Below, one piece after another: positions 33,449 through 45,960 of a stretch of 64,000 bases of DNA (within the stretch, counting starts at the first letter, position 1; each line of letters starts with the position of its first letter). The stretch covers positions 31,395,667-31,459,666 of the forward strand of contig NC_088780.1 in assembly GCF_958450345.1 (NCBI RefSeq), written 5' to 3'. Under the pieces are notes generated by a model that worked only from the letters and a program-made list of their open reading frames with translations, searched no databases and was not told the DNA's origin. The translations under genes were made by a program, and so were the position numbers. Source of the DNA: Calliphora vicina. Taxonomy: Eukaryota > Arthropoda > Insecta > Diptera > Calliphoridae.

Positions 33449-35098
33449 TTACAGATGTCCATTTCTTAAACAATGAGTATTAAATGATGACCGTAAGGAA
33501 AATGATTCGCCACAAGTTTTACACTGAAATGGATTTTGACCCGTGTGTATTAGCATGTGTGTACTTAAAACGTTGGGATATTTAAATGTTTTCTCGCATT
33601 CATTACACTTATACGGTCTTAATTCCGAGTGAACTCTCATGTGAATTTTCAGCTTATCGGAACGTTTAAATGCCTTGCCACATTGTAGGCATTGATGGGG
33701 CTTTGCATCGCTGTGTATTATACGATGCATGTGTAAATCCTCAGGACGTTTAAAGGTTTTCTGACAAATTTCACATGGAAATGGTCGTTCGCCAGTATGG
33801 ATTACCACATGACGACTAAGGCCATATTTCGTACGGAATGAGCCACCACAATAAGTGCAAAGAAAACGTTCTTTTTCCTTGGTGACTTTGGCTTTAATGC
33901 GCGGCTCTTTGGGTTGAGGATTCTGATGTATACGTTTGATGTGTTTCTGTAGAGTGTCTTTGCGCCTAAATGTTTGCTGACATATGGAGCAAGGGAATTG
34001 TACACCATTATCATCTGCAGGCTTGAAAATCTCTTTAACCTTATCGGCGCCATGAACGACACCTATGTGCACCTTTAAATTGGATAAGCGACTAGATTTA
34101 AAATTACACAATGGACATGGTCGTTTCTTTTCATCTGGCATGTGCGTATAGTGTTTATGTGTCCTTAAAGCTACTCTATCTTTATAAATCTTATGACAAA
34201 TATCACAAGATATGGCTATAGGTGCTTTAGATAGATCTTTATCAAAATCATCCTCTGAAATCGGATCTTCAGCGTCCTCATCATCTTCGGAATCGGTGTT
34301 GAAACTATCGAAGTGCTCTCTTTTAAAGAAACAAACATTTGTATGTTTTTTGACTTAAACAATTTTACTTTTAACATTTACCTTTCTTCTTCATATGTGG
34401 GATCTGTTGTAGGATCTTCAGGCAATAGCTCTATGGTTAAATCGGTTGTTACACCTTTCTTTTCTGTGTTAGCAGAACTGGCGCTATTATAATCTACATA
34501 TTCCGGTTTTTCTTCTTTAATATCATTGTCACTTGGTAAATTGTCGACATTCATTAACTCTCTTGCTTTGGGCAAGCATTCTACTGTCAGAGGTTCTGTT
34601 TTAATTTCATCAGCTGACAGAGGACTTTCTGCTGTGGCTAGAGGACTTTCTTTTGTTCCAAGAGGACTTTTCTCAACAGTGTTAAGATCTATGGGTACCT
34701 CTATAAGCGGCTCGGGTATATTTTCAAAATCCTTAACCTCCTCTTCCACACCTATCTCATCAAGTGTTAGTAAATATTGCTCATAAACGTCTCTAGCTTG
34801 TAAAATAAATTTATAGCAATTATTTAATTGTGTAGAACACTTTTGGCACACTTTTTGTGTTAGAGATTTCTCGTGATGATTGGAGACCTAGAAAAACCAA
34901 AATACTTTTTATAAATACTATAAAATAACTAATACATACTTTGATGTTGGTTATTTCATATAAAACATCCTTGTAGGTTTTATCTGTTGCAAAGTTTTTA
35001 CTACTGGCCGAGTCTAGTTCAAGGAACTTGGAAGATGGATTTGTACAGCAGCGACATTTTTGAGATTTTGTTGCACCCGTAGTCTTTGAAGGACTCAT
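33449..35098 (-). CDS. ZAD-C2H2 zinc-finger protein (8 fingers, SPL repeats in linker)
   Basis: Three exons: 35098-34940, 34887-34382 and 34319-33449, giving 511 residues. The ZAD is split by a 52-bp intron: CRCCTNPSSKFLELD in exon 1 and VCQKCSTQLNNCYKF in exon 2. The linker is the longest of the three-exon set and carries a threefold repeat, SPLGTKE-SPLATAE-SPLSADE, visible in the DNA as a repeated 24-bp unit near 34610-34680. Exon 3 begins with an acidic run and has eight C2H2 fingers, from CDICHKIYKDR to CKTCGESFSLRS, ending HCLRNGH. Intron phases (0, then 2) match the other family members. It is the most diverged of the 8-fingered group and may be the oldest copy. Confidence 0.88.
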
Positions 35099-35267
35099 TT
35101 CATTCTACAAATTTATTTTGTACAGAGTTTAATAATTGCAATTTATTATTTTGTCAAATGTAAATAAAATTTCACGGTAAAAATAAATTTTGCACGAAAA
35201 ATGTAAACAAAAATTGTTGTCAGTTTGACAAATGGAGTAGTTGTTACAAAAAAAACTAGAAGAAGAA

Positions 35268-35764
35268 TACACCAGTACCCTGGTTTGCGTCGCTAATTGG
35301 AACCTGAGAAACGCGACGCAAACCAAAGCACGGTTTTCCACACATTTGTATTGATTTTTATTTAATTGGTTTCGAGATTCATAATTTTATCTGAAAAAAA
35401 TTTATTTTTCAATAAAAAATAAAATTTTTTTATTAAAATAAAAATATAAAAATTCATGTGAAAAACGTAAAAAACAACATAAAATTAGGGTTAAAAATAA
35501 GGAATTCATAGTATAAAGCAAAAGTCTATATAATTAGATGACTCAAGAATATATATTTTTATATTATTGAGTCATCTAAATCGATTACCATTTCTATGGT
35601 TGAATATGACAGCCTTCAGATACATATTTGCATTAGACTTAAATGGGATATCCCCTTTTTCTGTTTTAGCTTTGTACAAACTGAAACAAAAACGACGCAA
35701 ATTTGAAATCAGATATTTTAAAAAGAGGCAATTTCGAAACGACGCAACCCGGGGTATTGGTGTA
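35268..35764. mobile_element. Inverted-repeat element, about 0.5 kb
   Basis: The left end TACACCAGTACCCTGGTTTG and the following CGTCG mirror the right end, CGACGCAACCCGGGGTATTG with GTGTA after it. A shorter palindrome (AGATGACTCAA...TTGAGTCATCT) lies inside at about 35537-35580, perhaps another nested element. No target duplication is clear and nothing is coded. The interval 35099-35267 is the promoter side of the ZAD gene at 35098. Confidence 0.6.
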
Positions 35765-35869
35765 TAGTAATAATAATGTGCTGCCAGATTGTTAAACTTT
35801 TCACTCTGGCTCATCTGGCAGACGTCAAACTCAGTTCACACACACACCACACATTTGTTAGCCTATGTC

Positions 35870-36215
35870 TATACCTGATGTATTTTTGTCATGATAAACG
35901 TCAAAATGGTTGTCAAGATAAAAAATTAACTGGTATATTTCCCATTTCTAACCCCCTGTATATACCTGATAAATTTGTATCATGATAAACGTCAAAATGG
36001 TTGTCAAGATACAAAATTATCAGGTATAGTCCCATTTATTAGTATTATTGCTTCGTTATGACAAACTTGTTAGTGCTTTTGCTCAGACAACTTTGTCTTG
36101 ACAACAAACGTCATTAATTGTTATTAGTATTATTGCTTTAGACAACTTTGTCTTGACAACAAACGTCATTAATTGTTATGATAAATATTTGTCAAGTATA
36201 GACAAAGGTTTGAAG
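35870..36215. repeat. Two pairs of direct repeats with TTGTC/GACAA palindromes
   Basis: The phrase CATGATAAACGTCAAAATGG plus TTGTCAAGATA occurs at about 35890 and 35969. The phrase GACAACTTTGTCTTGACAAC plus AAACGTCATTAATTGTTAT occurs at about 36087 and 36131. The units are related to each other in inverted sense (GTCAAGATA against TGTCTTGAC). No ORF. It may be a decayed satellite-like or foldback element. Confidence 0.55.
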
Positions 36216-36251
36216 ACCCCCCATTTCTTACTACGAAAATCCCAATATAAA

Positions 36252-36690
36252 ACAAGTAAGAGAGCTATATTCGGCTGTGCCGAATCTAATACCCTTCATC
36301 AAATTATACTTAAAAATATTTTTATTTAAACAAAATTATTTTTTTTTTTTAAATTGTTTTTAAAATTTATTTTTCCATTTTTTTTTAAATTTTTTTTTTA
36401 ATTTTTAAAAAAAGAATTTATGACAAAAAAAATTTGTTGATGAAAAAAAAAATTCGGGTTAAAAAATATTTTTCTTGATTTACACCCATTGTAGGTCCAA
36501 CTTACTATAACCGTATATACATCGTTGCAATGGACTTTGAAATATCTATCATTAGATATCCATATTGTCTATATTAATGTCTTAGTTATTCAGATGTAGA
36601 TCATAAATAGGCCATAAATTCAGGTTTTCCCTAATATCTCAGCCATTTATGGGCCGATTTTGTCGATTTTAAATAGCAACCGAGCCGAAT
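36252..36690 (+). repeat. Dispersed repeat copy, right end missing
   Basis: It starts AAACAAGTAAGAGAGCTATA, followed by the TTCGGCTGTGCCGAA hairpin, and contains CCCATTGTAGGTCCAACTTA and ATCATTAGATATCCATATTG. It stops near GCAACCGAGCCGAATT, so the third ending in CTCATGGCGAAGG is missing. Confidence 0.65.
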
Positions 36691-37885
36691 TAAAAAAATG
36701 TGTGTTAAATAAAACTTGATATTGCCATACATTTTGCCAATCATTTACAATTTTTCCCTTTGCAAGGGGTTAAGATTTACACAGATCTGGTGATGCAAGT
36801 GTGGAACTTTGATATGAAAAAAATCAGCCAGCAGTGACTATAATAGTTAGAAATCCGAACTACCAAAAGGTGAAAATAATAATAATTAGGTAACTTAACT
36901 GGCGTTATATTTTAAAAAAGATAACTCACTGTATAGTCTGGTTTTATTTGAATTGAAATGAGATTTTTTTTTTAAATTGGCGTTTTAAAGTTACCTTAGT
37001 GCTTTTGTGGGATAACACTGACTATTAACTTATTCTATTACATTTTATAATTTTTGCTCATGACCCTATAACAGCATCATATTGCGATGGTATTATGCGT
37101 TTCTGCTGTTGTTTGTAATGGTCAAAAATATTAATGCAATACCTTAAAGTATTCCGATCGACTCAGAATCACTTCCTGGATATCCATGTCAACATTTTGC
37201 AAAAAGTATAGGTCGCAATTTTGAATATATTTTGATACAATTTGGTACATACGTTTTTTTTTTGGCTCAAGTAAATTTGATCATTTAAATTGGTCGAAAT
37301 CGGTCCATTAAACAGGACTATATCGGTCATAAATGCCTGATTTATATAAGTTTCCACACAATCTTCGTCGCAAATAAGTTTTATATACCTATAAAGAAAC
37401 CATTTTTAAAAATGTTACCATACCTTCCTTATAAGGCCCACCTCCGCAAATCATTTCAGAAAGCGTAAAGGTCCCAAATATATTAGTATCCAAGGCCCAC
37501 TTCCGAAAATAACTTTTAATATTATAAGTGTTTACAAATTTTGGTGTCTAAATAAAACAGCTATAAATTCTGTGGCCACGAAAAACCAATAAAAAGAAAA
37601 CGGTTTTTATTATAATTCATATATTCTGTGTAGGGTTATTATATGGTCGGGCTTGACCGACTGTACTTTCTTACTTGTTTATATTTTTTGTTATGATTTT
37701 CCAATAGTTCTATTATATACACAAAGTTGACTGACTTTTTGCCGTTCTTGTTAAATAATACGTAGATAATACACCATTCGAGTTGTAAGAATTATATTTG
37801 CTAATAAAAGTCATTTAGTAAAATAGAATACAAGTGAAAAGAACAAATTCTACTCTAAACACATACTATAAGAAATCATAAAAAA
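36691..37885. other. Intergenic; unrelated dispersed repeat on minus strand at about 37070-37680
   Basis: On the minus strand this begins AAACAAGTAAGAAAGTACAG, followed by TCGGTCAAGCCCGACCATAT and AATAACCCTACACAG. It has the same layout as the 58077 family (short lead, hairpin, TA-CCCT) but a different sequence. The remainder up to 37885 holds the probable promoter of Ho. No gene is seen. Confidence 0.5.
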
Positions 37886-38822
37886 ATGTCTACGCCCAAG
37901 GAAAACGATAAGGCTGCGGAGCCGGACATGACCTTTACCAAAGAATTAAGAGCCGCCACAAAAGAAGTCCATAAATTAAGTGATGTCTTAGTTAACGCTA
38001 AATTTGCATTTGGTATGTTCGAGAAAATTATGAATTTTCTTTGTGTATGTTTTGTTGTTCAATATTTCCTTTGTTAATAATTTATAAATTCCTTCCCCCG
38101 CATTTATATATTTAGCTCTATCTGATGACTCTGTTTGGTATGATGGTTTACTAAGTTTCTATGAAATTTATAAATTTTTCGAAACTCATCTACCCGAAGA
38201 ATTGTTACCAAAGGAACTTCATCGCACAGCAGCATTTGAAAAGGATTTTGACTATTACTATGGAGAAAACTGGAAAGATAGTTATGAAATACGTCCAGCT
38301 GTTAGAAAATATTTGGATCATTTGGAGCAAGTCAATAAAACTGATAAACTTTTATTGTTTGCCTATGCCTATCAAATGTATATGGCTCTAATGTCAGGTG
38401 GACAATTGTTGCAAAAGAAACGTATGGTTGCTCGTAAATTATGGCCTGGTAGTAGTAAAGACGCAGCAGTGGAGGAAGAAATTGATGAACAATCTGAGAA
38501 GCCTACAGATCCCGATGATTTGACGACACGCCCAATGCCAACACAAGTTTCCATTTGTCCAGAGGGTTGTGCTGCTACATATTTTCCCGAAAAGATTTCG
38601 GTGTTAAAGGACAAGCTAAGAACTACATTGAATAATAATTATGGAAAATTTGATGAGCAAATGAAGGCTGATTTCATAGAAGAGAGTAAAAATGTATTTC
38701 TGTTTAATAGTGATGTCGTACGCTCAATTAAGGGTGTAAATCGTGCTAATTTACGTAAATTAGCCATTGTTATAGTATTTGTTGTTGGAGTTTATTTTGC
38801 CTTTAAGTTGGCTAAACATTAA
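37886..38822 (+). CDS. Ho: Heme oxygenase
   Basis: Two exons, 37886-38012 and 38116-38822, join in phase 1 to give 277 residues. Heme oxygenase opens heme to biliverdin, CO and iron at the ER face. The proximal heme ligand is His29 in LRAATKEVHKLSD, equivalent to His25 of human HO-1. The family core follows: WYDGLLSFYEIYKFFE, then LLLFAYAYQMYM, then SGGQLL. Where the human enzymes have Gly139-Asp140 before LSGGQ, this protein has Ala133-Leu134, so the distal Asp that organises oxygen activation is not present at that position. A C-terminal membrane anchor is clear at about 255-273 (LAIVIVFVVGVYFAF). The gene sits alone between two ZAD gene groups. Confidence 0.93.
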
Positions 38823-40392
38823 AATATTTATTATAAATACACAGATCTTAATGAATATTGTAAAGATTCATAAAAAGACAAAATTTTAAAAATCAAGTTT
38901 ATTGTAGATTGAAAATTATTGAAATAAATTAGCCTGATGTACTAAACTACTAAATTAATATGTTAGTCTTTTTTATATTCTGGGGTTGGACGATTCCAAG
39001 CGTAATAATAACATCTACTTACATATCTTGTTATTATTTGCATATCTTCAATAATAATTATTATTCGATCATCGTTTAAAATGTCTTAATTTTGCATCTA
39101 TAAAAGATATGATTTTTTTTTTACAAAAGAGCACTATATCAAATTTTGATCTTACGTACATATAAACAAGTTAGAGCACTATATTCGGCTATGCCGATTT
39201 TTAAATACCCTACACTTAAAGATGATGAGAATTATAGGAATTACATTTGTATAAACTCTTTAATATTCTTTGAATTATTACGGATTATTTATAATAAATG
39301 AACTTAAGCCTTCAATATTTGTTATTAGGACTTAGCTGCGATTATGACGACTGTTACAACGTTATGTGATAGTATTTTATATATTGTTAGAAAAACAAGT
39401 TTACGCAGATTTTTTATTAAAAATGTATAGAAATGTTATCTAATTCAGCAAATTAGAAAAAAAATTGTATTACGATAGATATAATTTCTAATGAAAACGC
39501 TTTTCGTTTAAATTTGTTGTATATTTTACGTACGATAATTATCAAAAATCGGTGCTTATTTTTTTCCGTGATGAAGTGTTTTTGGCTCAGGGGTATATCA
39601 CAATCAGCTTCGCATAATAATATTTCTCCGACACATGCAAAGACACGACTTTTATTACTTGATAACTTCTAAACCAAAATAGAGCAGGAAAACCAATTTA
39701 TACCATTGGTCTTAGAATCGGAAAAACAATTAATGGTGGACAAATAGAACAAATCAGGATTTGTTCAGTTATTATGTTTCTGTTTCGGTGCTTCGGTCGG
39801 GCGCAGGGAATTTAAACTCTGGGGTGTATTGAACACCGGCTTCACTAAAAACACGTTTTCTCTATGTCAAAATTATACTATATTATATATCACATGAAAG
39901 ATATTTTGATGCACTATTCAATTATACCCATAATTTTCAGATTCCTGTTGTTCCTATAAGGAGCATAGGCCGTAAAATTGAATATAGGAGAAATTTATTG
40001 TTATTAAGAAAGTGCAATCAAAAATGTTAACGTTTTTATGCTTATAATTAAGAGATCAATCAACACAAAATAAATAATTAAAATACAAGCTGTTGTCATG
40101 ATCTTAATTTATGCAAAAAAAAAAAATACTGAGATTGTAATTTAAGCCAAATTCTTCAGTTATTAAATAACAAGAAATATTTTTATTAGTCAACAAGAAT
40201 TTTTCTAGTTTACGAACCACTGTAAAATTAATCAGATGTCCATATCAATTAAAAAAACCATGTTATCAATTCATAGTGAGTTTAAAATAAAAAACAGAAT
40301 TGTAAACACAAAAAAAAAAATACAGAACGCTTATTCAATATTCAATAAATAAATGTACTGTATGGTCGTAATTAAAAAAATATTGGTTTAAA
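38823..40392. other. Intergenic, no gene seen
   Basis: AT-rich sequence. A short dispersed-repeat head lies at about 39171-39225 (AACAAGTTAGAGCACTATAT and TCGGCTATGCCGA). Some phrases near 39865-39915 (TATATCACATGAAAGATATT) resemble decayed sequence downstream of the THAP-ZAD genes. The last 135 bp hold the promoter of the next gene, with the shared motif at 40262-40281. Confidence 0.5.
40262..40281 (+). promoter_or_regulatory. Shared upstream motif, ZAD gene at 40393
   Basis: GTTATCAATTCATAGTGAGT lies 131 bp before the ATG. Close versions stand at similar distances before five other plus-strand ZAD genes: 43274 (118 bp), 46490 (117 bp), 50578 (135 bp), 53538 (134 bp) and 58626 (104 bp). The family consensus is roughly GTTATYARTYNAYWGTGRRT. 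It may be a core-promoter or initiator element; no function is proven. Confidence 0.45.
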
Positions 40393-42597
40393 ATGTCGGA
40401 GAATTCTGTACAAAAGTGTAGGACTTGTCTTAAGAACAGTACAAAAACTTTTCCTCTAACCAAATATGCCATAGGAAGTAACCCGAAGAAGACCTATGGT
40501 CAACTATTAAAGGAATATGCCAATTTACAGGTATTTGGTATATGTGGTATACAAAACAACAAACTATTTTATAAATATTAATGCAAATTCTATGATTTAG
40601 TGTCCAATCGATTATGAGCGTTACATGCCACAATATTTATGTTTATTATGCTGCCGTGAATTGCGGAACGTTTATACTTTTATTCGGCAAGCCCAATATT
40701 GTAATAACAAACTAATAAATGTTATTGCTAAACAATTAGCTAGTCTGAAAGAAAAGGCAATTATTTTGCCACAAAATGGAAACAAATTGGAAAAATCTCT
40801 TAACATCAAATTGGAGAAGAATATTGATGATTGTAATACAAATCAGCAGCAGGTTTCTATTATTAATGAGTTCAGAATTGTAAGCACAAGTGTACTTTTA
40901 AAGTCGGAAGTTTTGGAAGAAACTGCAGAAAATGAAGGACCAATTCAATATTATGTTGATGATAATGACGAAATGGAAATTAATGAAAAGTAAGTTACTA
41001 AAACTTTTTATAAAAATATCTATAGATAAATTAATTATTTTATATGTAGCGATAAAAATGACTCCAATGATTCTACGCTTGACTGTTCTATGACTTCTGA
41101 TTATAATATAACTGCCAAATGTCTAATTGAAAATAATGACGATTCTCAAATTAACACAGTCTGTCCGATATGTGATAAAATTATTTACAGACATGATAAT
41201 TTAGTAACACATATGCGTACTCAACATGATTTTGAAGTGCCTAAAGAATTTTTAAACATACCAAAGCCAGTGCTAAAAGCTCAAATGTTTGCCTGTAAAA
41301 AGTGTCCTTGTAAATTTGCCACTAAGATCAAGTATTTAAATCATGTAACAGATATACATGGCAGTGAAGAGAAGAAAATAAAACAAAAGCCAGTGGATAA
41401 AATTATTAAATGTCGTTTTTGTGACTATACATCTCGAAATTATTCGGCTTTGAACTTCCACAATCGTTCGAAACATGGAACCGAAGCAGATAAATTCAAG
41501 TGCAAATTTTGCCCCTACATGACTTGGAAAAAATTTAGTCTGTTAACGCATGTAAAAAATTCACATAAAGAATTGATAAAAACACTTAAGGCTGATGCTG
41601 AAAATAATACGGATCAAGGGTAAGATATCAGAAATTTCAAATGAACTTTTTGTTGAATGATAAAAATAAATAAGCACCATTTTTCAATTACAGAGAAACC
41701 TTAAATAATGTTAATACTACAAATACTAATGTTTTAACAACATCTCAAGAAGACGTAGATAATTCTCTACATGAAAATGAAGATTCTTCTACCGATGATG
41801 ATACCCCTTTAGTCCAAAAAAACTTTAAATCTTATGAAACATCTGAAATGGAAGATAATAAAAAAGAATTAAGTGAGGAAATGTTTATAAGAAACATTTG
41901 CAATATTAAAAAGAGACAATGTAACACAATTTCAACAAGATCTTTACCCAGACGATGTGATATATGCGGAAATATTTATAATAACTATAATGCTCTTAAG
42001 ACCCATCAAAAAACCGTTCACATTGGCATAGAAAAATACTGTGCATGTTCACATTGTGGAAAAAAATTTAAAAGAAAAGCTAATCTTAGGATTCATATTA
42101 AAAATGCTCATGTACCAAACAAATCCACAGAAATTGTTAAACAACCAGCTGCTCCTAGAGAGAAACGTTTCATGTGCACAGAATGTTTCTATGTTTGTGG
42201 TACAATAACCACATTAACGATTCACAGAAATCGTCATCATACCGGCGAAAAACCCTTTAAATGTGACATTTGTTTTAAATCGTTTATTGTGCCGTACGAC
42301 TTAAAAATTCATCGTTATTTACATACGGGCGAAAGGCCATACAAATGCCCGTTTTGTTCAAAGGGTTTCCGATGCAGTGCTCAATTGATTAAGCACAAAC
42401 GCATACACAACAATGAACGACCGTACAAGTGCAAGGACTGCGGCAAAAGTTTTACACAGACCTATAATTTATCGCTGCACAAGCGAACACATCTTAAGGA
42501 GAAAAAACTCAATTGTACGGTTTGTGATAAATTATTTGAAAATCAATCGTTGTTAAATTTACATCGTATAAATGAAAATCATCCAGATGAAGTATGA
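40393..42597 (+). CDS. ZAD-C2H2 zinc-finger protein (11 fingers)
   Basis: Four exons: 40393-40530, 40601-40989, 41050-41619 and 41694-42597, giving 666 residues. The ZAD first pair is CRTC and the second LCLLCCREL, split by a phase-0 intron. An acidic linker ends at AA|GTAAGT in phase 2. The finger region is split by a further phase-2 intron that the 8-finger genes lack. Exon 3 has four fingers (CPICDKIIYRH, CKKCPCKFATK, CRFCDYTSRNY, CKFCPYMTWKK) and exon 4 has seven, from CDICGNIYNN to CTVCDKLFENQS. The exon 4 linkers are HTGEKPF, HTGERPY and HNNERPY, so tandem DNA reading by the last block is likely. Nothing is missing or broken. It is the reference copy for the next two genes. Confidence 0.9.
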
Positions 42598-43391
42598 ATA
42601 TAAGATTGATTATTATTTTTTTCATTTTATTTTTAATTAAAAAAAATTTGAATAAAAAAATATAAATATATCACACGGTTTAGCTTTGTTTGTCCAAATT
42701 ATTATTAAAATACGATAAAATTGCTCCAAAATCCAAATTTTTCTACAGCATGTAAGAGAGCTATATTCGGTTGTGCCAAATTTTATATACTCTTCACAAA
42801 AATATACTTTTTTCTTTTTGAAAACAAAAAAAATCTGTTTAAAAAATATTTTTCCCGACTTTGTCTTATTGCGGTTCGAATTTCTATGGCGTTATATAAG
42901 TTGTTGAAAAGTTCCCTGAAATGTCTATGAACGTAAAACCCCACGAACCTATTATAGATTTAATCGTATCTATAAAGTGGTCTGTATGTTGAAATCAACA
43001 TTCCGAAGTCACCAAATAGCTTACATTGCTATAGTCCAACTTAGGTTTGATATTTAAAATCGAGAAAATTGGGACCACAAATGTGTGAGATATAAGCAAA
43101 AAAACCGCGACTTCGATTTTTTCATAGTGTTTAGATTTGCCAAAAATTTTAAGTAGTTTTTAAATTCCGAGTGTATTTTTCTTTTTTCATCCGTTAAACA
43201 ATTTTTCAGTTCACAAAAATAGTTTTGCACCCACGGTACAATGAAACAGATTTACTCAACAATTAAAAATGATGTTATCAATTTATAGTGGATTACTATT
43301 AAAACAAAAACCTCTACGGCTACAAACTTTTATTGTAATATTTATTAATAAACCTTAAATGATCAGAAAATTAAGAAATATATTAAAAAAA
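42598..43391. other. Spacer with decayed dispersed repeat
   Basis: At about 42745-43135 fragments of the dispersed repeat are present (GTAAGAGAGCTATATTCGGT, then ATTCCGAAGTCACCAAATAG). The stretch 43170-43391 is nearly the same as the 5' flank of the next paralogue (46390-46606), so it was duplicated with the gene. It includes the shared motif at 43274-43293. Confidence 0.55.
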
Positions 43392-45960
43392 ATGAATGAA
43401 AACTCAGTACAGAAATGTAGAACATGTCTTGAGATCAGTGAAAAAATGTTTCCTTTAAACGAACACGCAAGAGGAAGTAGTCCCAAGAGGACCTATGGTC
43501 AACTACTAAAGGAATATGCCAAATTAGAGGTAAGAACATAGATTAATGAATGGGAATACATACTACTATATAACAATTTTATTTACTAATTAGTTTACAT
43601 CAGATTATGAGCATCTCATGCCTCAACATTTATGTGCTTTGTGCTGTCGTGAGTTGAGGTCCACTAATAAATTTATTCGACAAGCCAAGTATTCCTATAA
43701 TGAACTTATAAAGCTTATTTCTAAAAAATTGGATTGTCTGCAAGAAAAAACTATTGATTTGCCACCAAATGGAAACGAATTGGAAAAATCTCTTGATATC
43801 AAAATAGAAAATGATATGGATGAATACCAGGCGATAGAACCAAAAGGCCAAGATAATACAATAGATGGATTCAACATTGTAATCACGAGTACTATGTTGA
43901 AGTCTGAAGTATATGAGGAATCAACAGATAATGACAAGCCCATTAAGAAGGATGAAGATATTGAAGAAATGGATATTATTGATAAGTATGATTATGGAAT
44001 TTTAGAATGAGACTTTTTAACTTGATGAGAATTAAGCTAAAAAAACACGACTATCTACATATATCTGGATTTTTATTTGAATATAAGTTTTTTTTTGCTT
44101 GCTAGCTAGACCCGAAACACGTTGTTCTGCCATACAAATTATTTCTAGTGAATGTTTTGGTTCTAGCGGAATGAAATATAATTCACAATCTATGCTGATA
44201 CTTACCAAATACACATACAAAATGTCATAAAAATCGGTAGAACCGTTTCGTTCTGTTTCAAATTCAAATTCTGTTTGAAATTCAAAAAAATCAGAAAATT
44301 ATAGGACCTTTAAATAGTTGAATTCAACCAACAGAATGACTACGTTAAATCAACTTCCCAATTTATAAAGATCCAGACTGTATATTCTCTAATGACAAAC
44401 TTATAACTCCCTTAACACTTGTGGTGAAGGGTATAATAATATAATTAAATTTCAAAATGATTTTTGTTTTTCCCTAGTGACCAAAATGATTTACCGCCAG
44501 AATGTTCTACGACGTCAGATAATACTATTGCCTCACATTTAAATGATAATGCTGAAGAGGAGCCTTCGGAATCCCAAATTGACGCAGCCTGTCCCATCTG
44601 CGGTAAAATTATGAGCAGACGTGATAATTTATTAAAACACATGCGTACACAACATGATATAGAAGCGCCCAGTACATATTTAGACAAACATAAACTTGAT
44701 TCAAAAGAAGTGTTTGCCTGTAAAATATGCCCAGATAAATACATAAATAAATACACGTATTTATATCATATACAAAATAAACATGGTGGTGATGAAAGAA
44801 AGGAAAAACAAAAACCGAAGGATAAAATTTTTAAATGTCGTTCATGCGATTATACAGCTAGAAATTATACGGCATTGAACTATCACAATCGTTCCAAGCA
44901 TGGCTCCGAAAACGACAAATTTAAATGCAAATTTTGTTCATACATGTGTTTGAAGAAATTTGACCTATTAACACATGTGAAAAAATCACATATAGAACTG
45001 ATTAAAACACTTAAAGCTGAGGCGGGAAATAAAGTGGATGAAAGGTAAAAATTGGTTTTAGTTAAACGTGCACATATAAAAATACTTTAAAATGATTTTT
45101 TCGTTTTCAGGGATGCTTCAAAGGACACTGGTAGTACTAATGCTAACTTAAAGACTTCTTCTAAATATGTAACATCACAAGAAGAATACTCTTCCAGTGA
45201 TGACAGTATTCCATTGGCACAAAAAATCACTAAATCCCATACAAAGCCCACAATAAAGACTGAAATGGATAAGGAACAATTTAGTGATGAAGAGTTTATA
45301 AGGGATTTTCTAAACATTAAAAAAAGAAAGACTAAAAAATCAGCACCCAAATCATTAGCCAAACGATGTGATGAATGTGGTAATATTTATAAAAACAACA
45401 AAGCTCTTTATGCCCATAAACGTCATGTACATATCAGCGAAGATAAGTATAGCTTATGTCCACATTGTGGTAAAAAATACAAACGAAAAATCGATCTTAG
45501 GCTACACATTGAAAAGACTCATATTCCCAAAAATACAACTGAAACTGCAAAACATCCAGCAAAAGTTAGAGAGAAACGTTTTATGTGTACAGAATGCTCG
45601 TACATTTGTACCACACTAACCATCCTGAATATTCACATAAATCGTCATCATACTGGCGAAAAACCACATGAATGTGATATTTGCTTTAAATCGTTTATTG
45701 TGCCGTACGAATTGAAAATTCATCGTTATTTACATACTGGCGAAAGGCCATACAAATGTCCAATTTGTTCGAAGGGTTTTCGAGACAATTCCCATATGAA
45801 TAAACACAAACGTATACATAGCAGTGAACGGCCGTACAAGTGTAAAGATTGCGGTAAAAGTTTTACACAGTCGTATAATTTATCGGTGCACCGACGAACA
45901 CATCTGAAGGAGAAAAAACTGAATCATCTTAATGAAAATCATCATGATGAAGTTGTATAA
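43392..45960 (+). CDS. ZAD-C2H2 zinc-finger protein (10 fingers, last finger deleted)
   Basis: Four exons: 43392-43529, 43594-43985, 44478-45044 and 45111-45960, giving 648 residues. The start (MNENSVQK) aligns with the neighbour at 40393 (MSENSVQK). ZAD pairs are CRTC and LCALCCREL. The linker exon ends IIDK at AA|GTATGA, phase 2. Its 492-bp intron contains a fragment of the dispersed repeat and is much longer than the 60-bp equivalent in the previous gene. Exon 3 carries four fingers and exon 4 six. After HLKEKKLN the protein jumps to HLNENHHDEVV: the eleventh finger found in both neighbours is deleted in frame. Otherwise intact. Confidence 0.88.

Noticed and set aside
37169..37357. 62-residue minus-strand open frame upstream of Ho
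   Set aside because: It falls inside a dispersed repeat whose other parts are full of stops.
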